A model generated the notes under the pieces. It was not told the DNA's origin, searched no databases, and saw only the letters and a program-made list of their open reading frames with translations. Both the position numbers and the translations under genes were made by a program. Positions 18,600 through 28,913 of a stretch of DNA of 64,000 nt are shown piece after piece; the first letter of the stretch is position 1; each line of letters begins with the position of its first letter. The stretch comes from Methylohalobius crimeensis 10Ki (lineage in GTDB: Bacteria > Pseudomonadota > Gammaproteobacteria > Methylococcales > Methylothermaceae), in assembly GCF_000421465.1 (NCBI RefSeq), contig NZ_ATXB01000002.1, positions 651,001-715,000 on the forward strand. The letters are read 5' to 3'.

Positions 18600-19035
18600 G
18601 CGGGTCCTTTTGTTTTCCATTCGGTGGAGCATTCGGCCACCCTAGTGGTGGCACGGTATGCAATGATATCCAAACGCGCGTACTCCGCTCAAGCCGAATG
18701 TTCTTGGACGGTTGGACAAATTCGATTCTACCGGGCGGCATGAGCGGCCCGGGGTCGTGCGGAGTACCGAGTTCAGCAGTTCCAATAGTCTAGCCGCGGG
18801 GCCGGTGGACAGATTGGTTCCATCGATCCCGGATTTTTGACGTGGAACTGCTCGAAATCAGATAAAAAAGTCAGTAGGACGTTTTTCTGTTGCATTTCTT
18901 GCACCGCGCAATGGTAGAACAGCTTAACGGCATTGTTGCGAAGAGGCCTGAGTCCTGCCACAGATAAGCGTCCAGAATAGCTTTCAGCAAGCCAGCCACA
19001 GCGAGAGACCTAATGCGTTGATAGGGTTCCCAAGT
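18600..19035. other. Gene-poor spacer upstream of shc
   Basis: I find no gene I can support. A minus-strand open frame at 18773-18961 (62 codons) has no recognisable domain and might be remnant DNA. The shc promoter should lie near 18610-18700. Confidence 0.4.
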
Positions 19036-19545
19036 TCATTTGGGGATCAGAGGTGCTGTCGGCTCGATACCCTCGACGCTCACTTCCGGATCGTGTTTCT
19101 TGATTAAGGCTTCATACTTTTCAACCTCATCCTTGGGTACGTCCGCCATCAGGAGTATCTTGCCCTCGTCAATGGCGGACTCGAAGGATTTCAACCGAGA
19201 ACTGGGAAAGGCTGCGCCCGCTAACCCGGTCAACAGTCCGCCAATGCCCGCTCCCCACAGTCCGATCAATAGCACCAGACCGCCGCCGACGACGATTCCG
19301 CTGGGCGGAAAAGCCAGGGCCGTCAGGCCCAACAGCAGCCCGGCGGTACCCCCCAGTTCAATCCCTCGTTGATAGGCGGCCAGGAAATCGTCTGACTCGG
19401 GACCGGCGTCGGGCAGGTCCTCCATATCGACACCGTATTTGGCGATTGCGTAGATATGTTTCTCGGGTATGCCGTTGGCCTTGAGATCCTCCACTACCTT
19501 GCGGGCGTGGTCCACATCGGGTGATAGAAAACAAAGTCTTTTCAT
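19036..19545 (-). CDS. Small membrane protein, DUF1269-like, with Gly-rich hydrophobic centre
   Basis: The protein has 169 residues. An N-terminal alpha/beta part (MKRLCFLSPDVDHARKVVED) resembles the ligand-like fold of heat-shock and stress membrane proteins. A long Gly/Leu-rich hydrophobic stretch at about 65-115 (GGTAGLLLGLTALAFPPSGI and following) would form two membrane helices. A soluble C-terminal tail has a repeated ADVPKDEVEKYEALIKKHDP-type segment. Exact function is unknown. A 33-residue single-helix protein gene lies 17 bases upstream on the same strand, so the two are probably co-transcribed. Confidence 0.7.
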   Translation of the reverse strand: MKRLCFLSPDVDHARKVVEDLKANGIPEKHIYAIAKYGVDMEDLPDAGPESDDFLAAYQRGIELGGTAGLLLGLTALAFPPSGIVVGGGLVLLIGLWGAGIGGLLTGLAGAAFPSSRLKSFESAIDEGKILLMADVPKDEVEKYEALIKKHDPEVSVEGIEPTAPLIPK

Positions 19546-19562
19546 GGTGATCCCCCGTAAAC

Positions 19563-19664
19563 TCAGACAACGTAATTGGCGATCAGGATACTGATAATGA
19601 TCAAGGCGATAAGCGTACCAGCGATGATCAATGCGTTGCGCAATGCGGCACCTTCCTTTCTCAT
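19563..19664 (-). CDS. Tiny single-span membrane protein, 33 residues
   Basis: The gene starts at ATG 19664 and ends at 19563. It encodes MRKEGAALRN, then a strongly hydrophobic run of Ile, Leu and Ala, ending NYVV. That is one membrane helix with a short positively charged N-terminus. The ribosome binding site is weak. It directly precedes the DUF1269-like gene on the same strand. I do not know its function; a small subunit or regulator of the neighbouring membrane protein is a guess. Confidence 0.5.
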   Translation of the reverse strand: MRKEGAALRNALIIAGTLIALIIISILIANYVV

Positions 19665-20114
19665 TTTTCGTTACCCCATCTTTTTAACGTTAAATCATGT
19701 TGTCATTGCCGAGATTCCCAGAACCATTCGGCTCGCACGGGTGCTCGTTTTGCGCCCTGCGCGATCGGTTCGATCGAAATCCGCCTCCGACCCGTCTGGA
19801 GGCTCGCGAGCAGGAGCAATTCGAGGGGGGGTATGGCGGGTTCACCGATGGAGAGAAATTCCAACGCCAGTTCTCCATCCCTCGCAATAAAACGGTACTC
19901 CCAGCGAATCCGTTTAGCAAGGCTTTTACCCAACGCGCCGTAAAGCCTCGTCATTCATGGCGAGGATATAAGGCGCGTTGGGTACCTCCCTCGCTCCTTT
20001 CAGCGAACCACGGAACACTTCATCTATTAAGCAACCTCCATACCTGAAAAATAATAAGGAAATTGGCGCAGCATCTTCCATCGAAACTCCATCGTTCCGG
20101 GAAGAGGACAACAA
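19665..20114. other. Spacer of about 450 bases with a long palindrome
   Basis: No gene is convincing. An 83-codon minus-strand frame at 19703-19954 shows no domain I recognise. The main structure is the palindrome at 19928-19983. Confidence 0.4.
19928..19983. repeat. Long interrupted palindrome, possible IS200/IS605-like end or REP
   Basis: The outer arms ACCCAACGCGCC (19928-19939) and GGCGCGTTGGGT (19972-19983) are perfect inverted repeats. Inside them CCTCG (19946-19950) pairs with CGAGG (19961-19965) around TCATTCATGG. Nested hairpins of this kind form the subterminal structures of IS200/IS605-type elements and REPs. No transposase gene adjoins it. Confidence 0.55.
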
Positions 20115-20579
20115 TTACATTTGCGACTGTAAATAATTCTGCAGTCCCACTTTATCGATCAATTCCAGTTGCGTTTCCAACCAATCGATATGATCTTCCT
20201 CGCTTTCCAGAATATCTTCGAAAATTTCCCGCGAGATGTAGTCGCCGACGTTTTCGCAATAGGCAATGGCTTCCTTGAGCAGCGGGACCGCCTGCTGTTC
20301 GAGTTTGAGATCGCAGTCGAGCATTTCCTGGGGATTTTCGCCGATCAGCAATTTACCCAGATCCTGCAGGTTGGGCAGCCCTTCCAGGAACAGGATGCGT
20401 TCGATGAGGCGGTCGGCGTGCTTCATCTCATCGACGGATTCGTGGTACTCCTTCTCGTTCAGCTTCTCAAAGCCCCAGTTTTTATACATCCGGGCATGAA
20501 GAAAATACTGATTGATGGCGGTCAGTTCGTTGGTCAGAGCTTTGTTCAAATACTCGATGACTTTTTGATCCCCTTTCAT
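20115..20579 (-). CDS. bfr: Bacterioferritin
   Basis: Bacterioferritin forms a 24-subunit shell that oxidises and stores iron. The product is 154 residues, the normal length. Ferroxidase ligands are visible in [29 protein letters not shown] and [12 protein letters not shown] Met in the usual heme-binding position (DEMKHAD) is present. The gene is followed upstream, on the same strand, by bfd with a 21-base gap, the usual storage-and-release pair. Confidence 0.93.
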   Translation of the reverse strand: MKGDQKVIEYLNKALTNELTAINQYFLHARMYKNWGFEKLNEKEYHESVDEMKHADRLIERILFLEGLPNLQDLGKLLIGENPQEMLDCDLKLEQQAVPLLKEAIAYCENVGDYISREIFEDILESEEDHIDWLETQLELIDKVGLQNYLQSQM

Positions 20580-20600
20580 AGATGCCCTCGCTTCAATTGC

Positions 20601-20816
20601 TTAGAGATTTTGCCGGCAAAGCGTTTCCGGCTCCACGGACGGTTGTGTGACGCGCTGCAGCGTTTCGCTGAAGATCTCCCGGATATGTCGATTGCACCTG
20701 CCGCAATCCTTCCCCACCCCCAAACACTGGGTCAACTGCTTGCGGGTACAGACACCTTTGCCGATGGCATCGCGAATCTGCCCGTCGGTTACCGCTTTAC
20801 AGACACATACATACAT
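20601..20816 (-). CDS. bfd: Bacterioferritin-associated ferredoxin
   Basis: Bfd passes electrons to bacterioferritin so that stored iron is released as ferrous ion. The start is ATG 20816 (MYVCVCKAVTD); a ten-codon upstream extension lacks family support. Four Cys ligate a [2Fe-2S] cluster: CVC near the N-terminus and CGRC at about residue 38 (CLGVGKDCGRC). The 71 residues fit the family. It precedes bfr and is probably co-transcribed with it. Confidence 0.9.
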   Translation of the reverse strand: MYVCVCKAVTDGQIRDAIGKGVCTRKQLTQCLGVGKDCGRCNRHIREIFSETLQRVTQPSVEPETLCRQNL

Positions 20817-21033
20817 GGAAAAGACCTCTATGACAACAGGGATCATTCACATGCAAATAATAACAAATCTCATTTGAATTACCAATAGTTAAAAGCGGAA
20901 CCCCTGCATCGCCCTCTATCGTCTTCGGTTTTGTCGGGTTTGCGACAATTATTCCTTTCCCGGCCTCGTGCCTCATTCGACACCGATCGAGCGCTCCATC
21001 GGCTCGATTCCCGGGTCGGGATGGCAACAGAAT

Positions 21034-23595
21034 CTAAGCATGACTGGTTCCTTTCCGGGATCGGGTTGCCTCCATCAAGCCATTATAGAAATCTCGGTTC
21101 GACAATAGCTCGATGGGTTCCGATTCCACCCGCCAAATATCCCGGCAATATTCCCGTATCGTGCGATCGGAGGAAAAATAGCCGCTGCGCGCGGTATTCA
21201 AGATCGACATACGCGTCCAGTGTTCCTTGTCCCGCCAGACCTCGCCCACGTGGTACTGGCAATCGAGATAGGACTGAAAATCCGCCAGCACCAGGAATGG
21301 ATCGTGGTACATCAGGTTGCCCACCAGGGGTTGAAAGAGTTCGCGATCCCCGCGGGAAAAACTGCCGCCTGCGATCAGGTCGATGACGGCTTTGAGTTCC
21401 GGGTTGGCGGCGTAGATGTCGTAAGGATGGTATCCCTGACTTTGCCGCTGTTGGACTTCTTCTTCGGTCATGCCGAACAGGAAAAAATTTTCCGAACCCA
21501 CCCGGTCCCGGATTTCCACGTTCGCCCCGTCCAGGGTGCCGATGGTGAGGGCGCCGTTCATGCAGAATTTCATATTGCTGGTGCCGGAGGCCTCTTTGCC
21601 GGCGGTGGATATTTGCTCCGACAAGTCCGCCGCGGGATAGACGCGCTGTGCGTTGGTGACGTTGAAGTTGGGCAGGAAGACCACCTTGATGCGATCGCGC
21701 ACCTGCGGGTCGCGATTGACCACTTCCCCCACCGCGAGAATCAGTCGAATGATCAGCTTGGCCATGTAGTAGCCGGGCGCGGCCTTGCCGCCGAAAACGA
21801 AGGTGCGCGGGGGCATATCCAGATTCGGATCATTCTTCAAGCGCAGGTAGAGCGCGATGATGTGGAGGAGGTTGAGATGTTGGCGCTTGTATTCGTGAAA
21901 CCGCTTGACCTGAACGTCGAACATTCCTTGCGGATCGACGGTGATGCCGGTTTGACGCCGCAGCCAGGTGGCGAATTCCTCCTTCACCGCCCGCTTGATG
22001 AAGCGCCAATCGCGTCGGAAAGCGGCATCCTCGGCGAACGGCTCGAGGGTGCGCAAGGTTTCCAGATCGCGCACCCAGTCTTCCCCGACCACGTTGTTCA
22101 ATAAAGCGCTGAGCCGAGGATTGGCCAACATCAGCCAGCGGCGGGGGGTCGCGCCGTTGGTTTCATTGCAAATTTTGTCGGGTTCGAGGGCATGGAAATC
22201 GGCCAACACGTGTTGTTTGAGCAAGTCCGTATGCAGCGCCGACACGCCGTTGATGGCGTAGCTCCCGACGCAGGCCAGGTGGGCCATCCGCACCGATCGC
22301 TCGCCGGCTTCGTTGATGAGCGACATACGCGCCACCCGTTCATGATCGCCGACGAAGCGTATCCGTACTCGGTCCAGAAAGCGCAGATTGATCTCGTAAA
22401 TGATCTCCAAATGCCGCGGCAGGATGCGGGCGAACAATGCCACCGGCCATTCTTCCAGTGCCTCGGGCAATAGGGTGTGGTTGGTGTAGGCGAAGGTCTT
22501 GCGCGTCACCTCCCAGGCTTCTTCCCACTCCAGCGTCTGTTCGTCGACCAACAGCCGCATCAATTCCGCCACCCCGATCGCCGGATGGGTGTCGTTGAGC
22601 TGGACCGTGAATTTCTCGTGGAAGCGGCTCAAGGGGATTTCCTGAACGCGCATGATGCGCAGCATATCCTGCAAGGAGCAGGAGACGAAGAAGTATTGCT
22701 GCTGCAAGCGCAGTTCCTTGCCCTGAATTTTCTCATCGTTGGGATAAAGGACCTTGGTGAGGTTCTCCGACATCACCTTGAGATTGACCGCGCCCCAATA
22801 GTCGCCGCGGTCGAAGGCGCCGAAGTCGAACGCCTCCACCGCCTCGGCGCTCCACAGACGGAGGGTATTGGCGGTGTTGTTGCGGTAGCCCAGGATGGGG
22901 GTGTCGTAAGGGGTTCCGATCACCGACCAACCGGGATACCACCTTGCCCGGTGCCGGCCGTACTGATCGCTGTAATGCTGCACCTCGCCGCCGAATTTGA
23001 CTTCCACCTTCCAGTCGGGGCGATGAAGTTCCCAAGGATTGCCGTAATGCAGCCACTTGTCGGTGAATTCGACTTGCCGGCCGTCCCGAATGTCCTGGGC
23101 GAAAATGCCGAACTCGTAACGGATGCCGTAACCGAGGGTGGGAATCTCCAGGGTCGCCATGGAATCGAGAAAACACGCCGCCAGCCGTCCGAGGCCGCCA
23201 TTGCCCAAGCCCGGTTCGGGTTCTTGGCCCATGATTTCCTCGAAACTCAAACCCAGTTCGCGCACCGCCTGTCGGACTTGGTCGTAGATCCCCAGGTTCA
23301 CCAGATTGTTGCCCAAATGCGGTCCGAGTAGAAATTCCGCCGACAGATAGGCCACCGTGCGCGACCACTTGAGGGTATAGGTTTCGGCCGTGCTGACCCA
23401 ACGGTGCAGCAAGCGATTGCGGACGGTGTAGGCAAGCGCCTGGTAATAATCGTAGGGGGTGGCCAGGATGGGGAATTTGCCTTGCAGATAAAAAAGATTA
23501 TCCAGAAAGTCCCGTTTGATGGCTTCCTTTCCGAGGCCCGTTCGGTCGTGCTCCACTCCCTGCTGGGCAATGACCGGGTTTGGGTAATTCGACAT
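21034..23595 (-). CDS. glgP: Glycogen phosphorylase
   Basis: The enzyme releases glucose 1-phosphate from glycogen using a pyridoxal phosphate cofactor. I start at ATG 23595 (MSNYPNPVIAQQG), giving 853 residues, typical for the family. Recognisable blocks are GNGGLGRLAACFLDSMATLE, TNHTLLPEALEEWP and EASGTSNMKFCMNGALTIGT, the last holding the Lys that binds the cofactor. No other glycogen gene is next to it. With ldhA it fits internal carbon use under starvation or low oxygen. Confidence 0.95.
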   Translation of the reverse strand: MSNYPNPVIAQQGVEHDRTGLGKEAIKRDFLDNLFYLQGKFPILATPYDYYQALAYTVRNRLLHRWVSTAETYTLKWSRTVAYLSAEFLLGPHLGNNLVNLGIYDQVRQAVRELGLSFEEIMGQEPEPGLGNGGLGRLAACFLDSMATLEIPTLGYGIRYEFGIFAQDIRDGRQVEFTDKWLHYGNPWELHRPDWKVEVKFGGEVQHYSDQYGRHRARWYPGWSVIGTPYDTPILGYRNNTANTLRLWSAEAVEAFDFGAFDRGDYWGAVNLKVMSENLTKVLYPNDEKIQGKELRLQQQYFFVSCSLQDMLRIMRVQEIPLSRFHEKFTVQLNDTHPAIGVAELMRLLVDEQTLEWEEAWEVTRKTFAYTNHTLLPEALEEWPVALFARILPRHLEIIYEINLRFLDRVRIRFVGDHERVARMSLINEAGERSVRMAHLACVGSYAINGVSALHTDLLKQHVLADFHALEPDKICNETNGATPRRWLMLANPRLSALLNNVVGEDWVRDLETLRTLEPFAEDAAFRRDWRFIKRAVKEEFATWLRRQTGITVDPQGMFDVQVKRFHEYKRQHLNLLHIIALYLRLKNDPNLDMPPRTFVFGGKAAPGYYMAKLIIRLILAVGEVVNRDPQVRDRIKVVFLPNFNVTNAQRVYPAADLSEQISTAGKEASGTSNMKFCMNGALTIGTLDGANVEIRDRVGSENFFLFGMTEEEVQQRQSQGYHPYDIYAANPELKAVIDLIAGGSFSRGDRELFQPLVGNLMYHDPFLVLADFQSYLDCQYHVGEVWRDKEHWTRMSILNTARSGYFSSDRTIREYCRDIWRVESEPIELLSNRDFYNGLMEATRSRKGTSHA

Positions 23596-23903
23596 GGATG
23601 ACCTATTTAAAAAATGATGCACTCATAATGAATTTGCAAGGATCATTCCGAATCCCGGAAAAAGCCGGGAACAAACTTGATTTCCGAGCTAAGTGCTTGA
23701 TTGTTCTCAGAAACAAGCGAACGAATACCCTATCCAATTCCTTAAACCGAAGAGGACGATTTATTCGAATGCCTAATTTTGGTGCAGACATCGGGAAAAT
23801 GGGTCACGGATTACAAGCTTGGGGCGATGCTTGCCAAGCCCGACGGAGAGGTGATAGATATGCACCCGAGGTATCCGGAATTTCACCAGAGGTTCGTGTC
23901 GGT

Positions 23904-24836
23904 GTGATCGTCAAGCAGAAGTTTGCCTGGATTCGTCTGCTGTTTCATTTCAGGGGCAGCAGTTTTGAGGAAACGTGGCCGCGAATCCTGACGGTGACGG
24001 TCATTGCGATTATCGTCACCTATTTGGAGATGCGCTACGGCCTTCAGAAATATACGCTCACCACGACGCCTTTCGCATTGATCGGCGTCGCGCTGGGTAT
24101 TTTTCTGGGTTTTCGCAACAATGCCGCCTACGACCGGTTCTGGGAAGGACGCAAACTTTGGGGGGCATTGGTCAACACGGCGCGAAGCCTCGCGCGTCAA
24201 GCCTACTCCCTGATCGACGGGCCGCAAGACGACGCCGAACTTCAGCGCTTCCGGGAAATGTTCGTCAGGCGGGTCATCGCGTTTGTCCATGCGTTACGCC
24301 ATCACCTGCGCGACGAGGAACCGGGCGATGAAATCAAAAAGGGCCTACCGCCCGGGGATCTCGCCGAGACACTCGAATCTTCGCACCGACCGCTGACCAT
24401 CCTGCAACAACTGGGCCGCGACCTTGCTTACGCGCGAAAACACCATTGGCTGCATGAACTGAACTTGGCCTTCATCGACGCCCAGCTTGTGGAATTGTCG
24501 AATGTGATGGGTGGCTGCGAGCGGATCAAAAAAACACCCATTCCCTTCACTTACACGGTCTTGATTCATCGGATCGTCGCCTTTTATTGCATTTTTCTGC
24601 CTTTCGGCCTGATCGATACGACGGGCGCGTTGACGCCGGTGGTCGTCTTTCTCATTTCCCACGCCTTTTTCGGATTGGACGCCATCGGCGACGAAATCGA
24701 GGATCCGTTCGGCACCCAGCCCAACCATCTTCCGCTGACGTCCATCTCCCGAACCATCGAGATCAACCTGCTCGAACTCATAAACAGCCCGGACCGTCCC
24801 GAACCAATCAAGCCTAAGAAAGGCATCTTGCAGTAA
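23904..24836 (+). CDS. Bestrophin family (UPF0187) ion channel
   Basis: Bacterial bestrophins such as Klebsiella KpBest are pentameric channels for monovalent ions in the inner membrane. The family start resembles VIVKQKFAWIRLLFHFRGSS, which supports a GTG start at 23904 and about 310 residues. The open frame reaches back to 23580 but that part is not family-like. Conserved features are LGIFLGFRNNAAYDRFWEGR, the inner RxFWE-type segment, and the C-terminal DAIGDEIEDPFGTQPNHLPL, the signature of the family. It is transcribed divergently from glgP. Confidence 0.82.
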   Translation: MIVKQKFAWIRLLFHFRGSSFEETWPRILTVTVIAIIVTYLEMRYGLQKYTLTTTPFALIGVALGIFLGFRNNAAYDRFWEGRKLWGALVNTARSLARQAYSLIDGPQDDAELQRFREMFVRRVIAFVHALRHHLRDEEPGDEIKKGLPPGDLAETLESSHRPLTILQQLGRDLAYARKHHWLHELNLAFIDAQLVELSNVMGGCERIKKTPIPFTYTVLIHRIVAFYCIFLPFGLIDTTGALTPVVVFLISHAFFGLDAIGDEIEDPFGTQPNHLPLTSISRTIEINLLELINSPDRPEPIKPKKGILQ

Positions 24837-24902
24837 GGATCCACCATCGCTAGCCGCCTACCTCCGCGCAATCCACCCGGCTTTGCTCCGCCTCCGCGAA
24901 AA

Positions 24903-25277
24903 TCATCCGTACAGGCCCGTCGCCGGCGACCGCCTGGATGCTCCGTGACAGGCAGGGCGGCAAGCCAGTTGCGAACGCAGAGGCGGGCTCGCCGCTTTGG
25001 GGTTTTCGAATTTGAAGCCGGCTCCGTCGAGACCTTCCACGAAATCCACCTTGATCCCTTTTAGAAAAGACATGCTGTCGGGATCGACGAACACCTGGAC
25101 GTCGCCGAACTCGACCACCGTATCCTCAGGTCCGGCACGCTCTTCGAGATTAAGGCTGTATTGCAAACCGGAGCACCCGCCGCCGTTAACGCTGACGCGC
25201 AGGCCGGTGACCGGTTTTTCGGAACCGCGCAGGAAGCGGCTGACTGCTTTGATGGCATCGTCGGTTAGCGTGAGCAT
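24903..25277 (-). CDS. IscA/HesB-type iron-sulfur carrier with an unusual C-terminus
   Basis: A-type carriers pass Fe-S clusters or iron to target proteins using three Cys. The first, Cys35 in NGGGCSGLQY, is present. The core DVQVFVDPDSMSFLKGIKVD and FKFENPKAAS follow the family closely. The usual CGCG tail is absent, and the frame instead runs on about 27 residues with Cys106 and Cys110 (CRPAC). I see no frameshift that restores the tail, so it may have been lost by a rearrangement just downstream. The gene is divergent from modE. Confidence 0.8.
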   Translation of the reverse strand: MLTLTDDAIKAVSRFLRGSEKPVTGLRVSVNGGGCSGLQYSLNLEERAGPEDTVVEFGDVQVFVDPDSMSFLKGIKVDFVEGLDGAGFKFENPKAASPPLRSQLACRPACHGASRRSPATGLYG

Positions 25278-25457
25278 GGCATGAATCCCCTATGCAACTT
25301 AAAATCAGTTAAAATACAGCCACTTAAGATTTGGAACATATTTTGCCTGGAATCAAAGGGAGGCAAGTCAGGGAATGCCGGGCCTTTGTTCGGCCGGCGT
25401 TATGTAGTTAAACTGCCGAATGAATAGATTTGATAACTCGAGTAACGGTCAATCGAA

Positions 25458-26246
25458 ATGCCTAAATCCACCGGACGAAGGGATCAAACTCAGCTGCTGA
25501 GTAGCGGTCGGAAACACGACCATATCGAATTACTGGAACGCATCGACGCGAGTGGTTCCATCAGCGCCGCGGCGAATGCATTGGGCATGAGTTACAAAGC
25601 CGCGTGGAACGCGGTCGAGTCGATCAACAATCTGGCCGAACAGCCTCTGGTCCAGCGTCGGGTGGGCGGGCGCAGAGGCGGCGGCGCTGAACTGACTCCG
25701 CACGGGCGGCGCCTGGTGGCCGCCTACCGACGCCTGGAAAAAGAACGGGAGCAGGTATTGGCCCATCTCAACCGGGTCATGGACGATTTCGACGAGTACT
25801 ATCAAATTATTCGGAGATTCGATATGAAAACCAGTGCGCGCAATCAATTTCTGGGCAAAGTGAAATCAATCAAGGAGGGAGCGGTCAATGCCGAAGTGAT
25901 TCTGGATATCGACGGGGACGAATTGGCCGCAATCATCACCCATGACAGTCTCAAGCATTTGAATCTGAAGGAAGGCATGGAGGCCTACGCGCTGATCAAA
26001 GCTTCCTGGGTCATCGTCAGCAAGGACGAGGATTTCAAAATCAGCGCCCGCAACCGTCTGTGCGGCACGCTGGCGCGTTGTCAGGAAGGTTCCGTCAACG
26101 ACGAACTCATCATCGAGCTTCCCGGCGGCAAAACCTTGACCGCGATCGTCACCAAGGACAGCAGCCGCGATCTGGCGCTGAAGGAAGGGATGCGCCTTTG
26201 CGCCTTGATCAAGGCCTCCCACATTATTCTTGCCACCGCATCTTGA
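25458..26246 (+). CDS. modE: Molybdate-responsive regulator ModE
   Basis: ModE binds molybdate and controls molybdate uptake and molybdoenzyme genes. The N-terminal winged helix (about 20-120) has SGSISAAANALGMSYKAAWN and the ModE-typical RRVGGRRGGGAELTPHG. Two Mop/TOBE repeats follow, each starting SARNQFLGKV or SARNRLCGTL and ending YALIKASWV or CALIKASHI. At 262 residues it is full length. modABC follow on the same strand starting 33 bases after the stop, so it probably regulates them. I could not identify its operator. Confidence 0.92.
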   Translation: MPKSTGRRDQTQLLSSGRKHDHIELLERIDASGSISAAANALGMSYKAAWNAVESINNLAEQPLVQRRVGGRRGGGAELTPHGRRLVAAYRRLEKEREQVLAHLNRVMDDFDEYYQIIRRFDMKTSARNQFLGKVKSIKEGAVNAEVILDIDGDELAAIITHDSLKHLNLKEGMEAYALIKASWVIVSKDEDFKISARNRLCGTLARCQEGSVNDELIIELPGGKTLTAIVTKDSSRDLALKEGMRLCALIKASHIILATAS

Positions 26247-26276
26247 TCATCGCCAAGAAGAGAAAAGGAGCATTGA

Positions 26277-27041
<765 letters not shown>

Positions 27042-27108
27042 AAACTACCCCGATTGGATCGTTTTCCCTGCCAATGGGGACGGGTTCCAAACATTCGTCT
27101 GACCAGCG

Positions 27109-27786
27109 ATGCTCAGCCAAGCCAATTTGACCGCCATCCTGTTGACCCTGAAACTGGCCGTCATCGTCACCCTGCTGCTGCTGCTCGTAGGCACGCCCAT
27201 CGCCTGGTGGCTGGCCAATACGCGATCCAGGCTCAAGGAACCGATCGAAGCGCTGGTCGCTCTCCCCATCGTGCTGCCGCCTTCGGTACTGGGTTTTTAT
27301 TTGCTCGTGGCCATGGGGCCCAACGGGCCGATCGGGAAACTTACCCAGTCTTTGGGCTTGGGCACGCTGCCTTTCACCTTTTCGGGCCTGGTGGTGGCTT
27401 CGGTGTGCTACTCCTTGCCGTTCGTGGTTCAGCCCATTCAAAACGCCTTCGCGGCCATCGAGGGCCAGCTTCTGGAGAGCGCCGCCACACTCCGCGCCGG
27501 TCCCTGGGATCGTTTTTTCACCGTCGCCGTTCCCTTGGCTTTCCCCGGCTTTCTCACCGGGGGCATCTTGGGTTTCGCCCACACGGTGGGAGAATTCGGC
27601 GTGGTCCTGATGATCGGCGGCAATATTCCCCGTGAGACCCGGGTCGCCTCGGTGCAGATCTACGATTACGTGGAAGCCCTGGAATATGCCGATGCCCACT
27701 GGCTGGCGGGCACCATGCTGGGATTTTCCTTCATCGTGCTGCTGACCCTGTATCTCTTCAACCGCGGCAAGAAATCCCCACTGTGA
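27109..27786 (+). CDS. modB: Molybdate ABC transporter, permease
   Basis: ModB forms the membrane channel of the transporter. The 225 residues contain about five membrane segments. The EAA loop that docks the ATPase appears as [20 protein letters not shown]. The start ATG at 27109 follows modA after 67 bases. The last codons overlap the modC start by four bases, which indicates translational coupling. Confidence 0.93.
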   Translation: MLSQANLTAILLTLKLAVIVTLLLLLVGTPIAWWLANTRSRLKEPIEALVALPIVLPPSVLGFYLLVAMGPNGPIGKLTQSLGLGTLPFTFSGLVVASVCYSLPFVVQPIQNAFAAIEGQLLESAATLRAGPWDRFFTVAVPLAFPGFLTGGILGFAHTVGEFGVVLMIGGNIPRETRVASVQIYDYVEALEYADAHWLAGTMLGFSFIVLLTLYLFNRGKKSPL

Positions 27787-28859
27787 GCCAAAGCGACATC
27801 ACCGCCCGTTTCCGACTGAATTTTCCGGGGTTCTCCCTGAACGTGAATTTGAATTTGCCCGGCAAGGGAACGACGATTCTATTCGGCCCCTCCGGTTGCG
27901 GCAAGACCACCTTGCTCCGCTGCATCGCCGGTCTCGAAGAAGCCGCCGGTTATCTTTCGGTCAACGGCGAAACCTGGCAGGACGAGGCCGCTTGCCTGCC
28001 CACCCACAAGCGATCGCAGGGTTATGTGTTCCAGGAAGCCCGTCTGTTCCCCCACTTGAGCGTCTTGAACAATCTGCAGTACGGTATGAAGCGGGTAAAG
28101 CCGCGTCATGCGAAAGCCTCCTTGGAGCAATCCATCGAGCTGTTGGGCATCGGCCATTTGCTGGCGCGAAAACCGGCCGGGCTTTCCGGCGGCGAACGCC
28201 AGCGGGTGGCCATCGCCCGGGCGCTGGCGGTTCGCCCCCGCCTCCTGATGATGGACGAACCCCTGGCGGCCCTCGATCTGCCTCGCAAGCAGGAAATACT
28301 GCCATTTCTGGAACGTTTGCGCGATGAATTGCAAATCCCCCTGATCTACGTCACCCACTCCCCCGACGAAGTCGCGCGTCTGGCCGACCATTTGGTAGTC
28401 ATGCAGGACGGCAAGGCAGTGGCCAGCGGTCCCTTGAGCGAAACCTTGGCCCGCCTGGATCTTCTCGTTCAATTGGGGGAAGAAACCGGCGCGGTATTAG
28501 AGGCACGAGTCGTGGAGCGGGACCGACAATGGCATCTGGCCCGGGTGGCATTTCCCGGCGGCAGTTTATGGGTGAGGGATAGGGGGATCGTCGAAGGAAA
28601 AACCATCCGAGTCCGGGTGTTGGCCAGGGATGTGAGTCTGAGTCTGACGCCTCAACCCCACAGCAGCATGTTGAATCTGCTCCCGGCGATCATCCGGGAA
28701 ATGGGCGATGGGGAACATCCGGCGATACGACTGGTGCGGCTCCAGGTGGGCGACTCCGCGCTGCTCTCCCGCCTGACGGCTCGCTCGGCCCAAGCGCTGA
28801 AGCTCCACCCTGGCAAGCGGGTTTGGGCCCAGATCAAATCGGTGGCCATAATTCGCTAG
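27783..28859 (+). CDS. modC: Molybdate ABC transporter, ATP-binding protein
   Basis: ModC powers molybdate import. The start is GTG 27783, overlapping modB. The 358 residues have Walker [10 protein letters not shown] (about 35-43), the signature [13 protein letters not shown], Walker [13 protein letters not shown] and the switch His in [10 protein letters not shown]-terminal Mop/TOBE domain (about 290-358) likely binds molybdate for feedback control, as in the modC family. Confidence 0.94.
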   Translation: MSQSDITARFRLNFPGFSLNVNLNLPGKGTTILFGPSGCGKTTLLRCIAGLEEAAGYLSVNGETWQDEAACLPTHKRSQGYVFQEARLFPHLSVLNNLQYGMKRVKPRHAKASLEQSIELLGIGHLLARKPAGLSGGERQRVAIARALAVRPRLLMMDEPLAALDLPRKQEILPFLERLRDELQIPLIYVTHSPDEVARLADHLVVMQDGKAVASGPLSETLARLDLLVQLGEETGAVLEARVVERDRQWHLARVAFPGGSLWVRDRGIVEGKTIRVRVLARDVSLSLTPQPHSSMLNLLPAIIREMGDGEHPAIRLVRLQVGDSALLSRLTARSAQALKLHPGKRVWAQIKSVAIIR

Positions 28860-28861
28860 GT

Positions 28862-28877
28862 TCTGTTGATATTTGGA
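28862..28877 (+). repeat. 16-bp sequence shared with 56805-56820
   Basis: TCTGTTGATATTTGGA occurs here just after modC and again, same strand, at 56805-56820 beside zapA. Both are in short spacers. It could be a remnant of a dispersed repeat or IS end. Confidence 0.4.
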
Positions 28878-28913
28878 CAATCCCAGCATTCAAGAGGAGC
28901 CGGGGACCCAAAT

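Noticed and set aside
19703..19954. Minus-strand 83-codon frame
   Set aside because: It shows no domain, and a palindrome covers its start.
20817..20900. Fur box upstream of bfd
   Set aside because: The AT-rich stretch matches the Fur consensus too poorly by eye.
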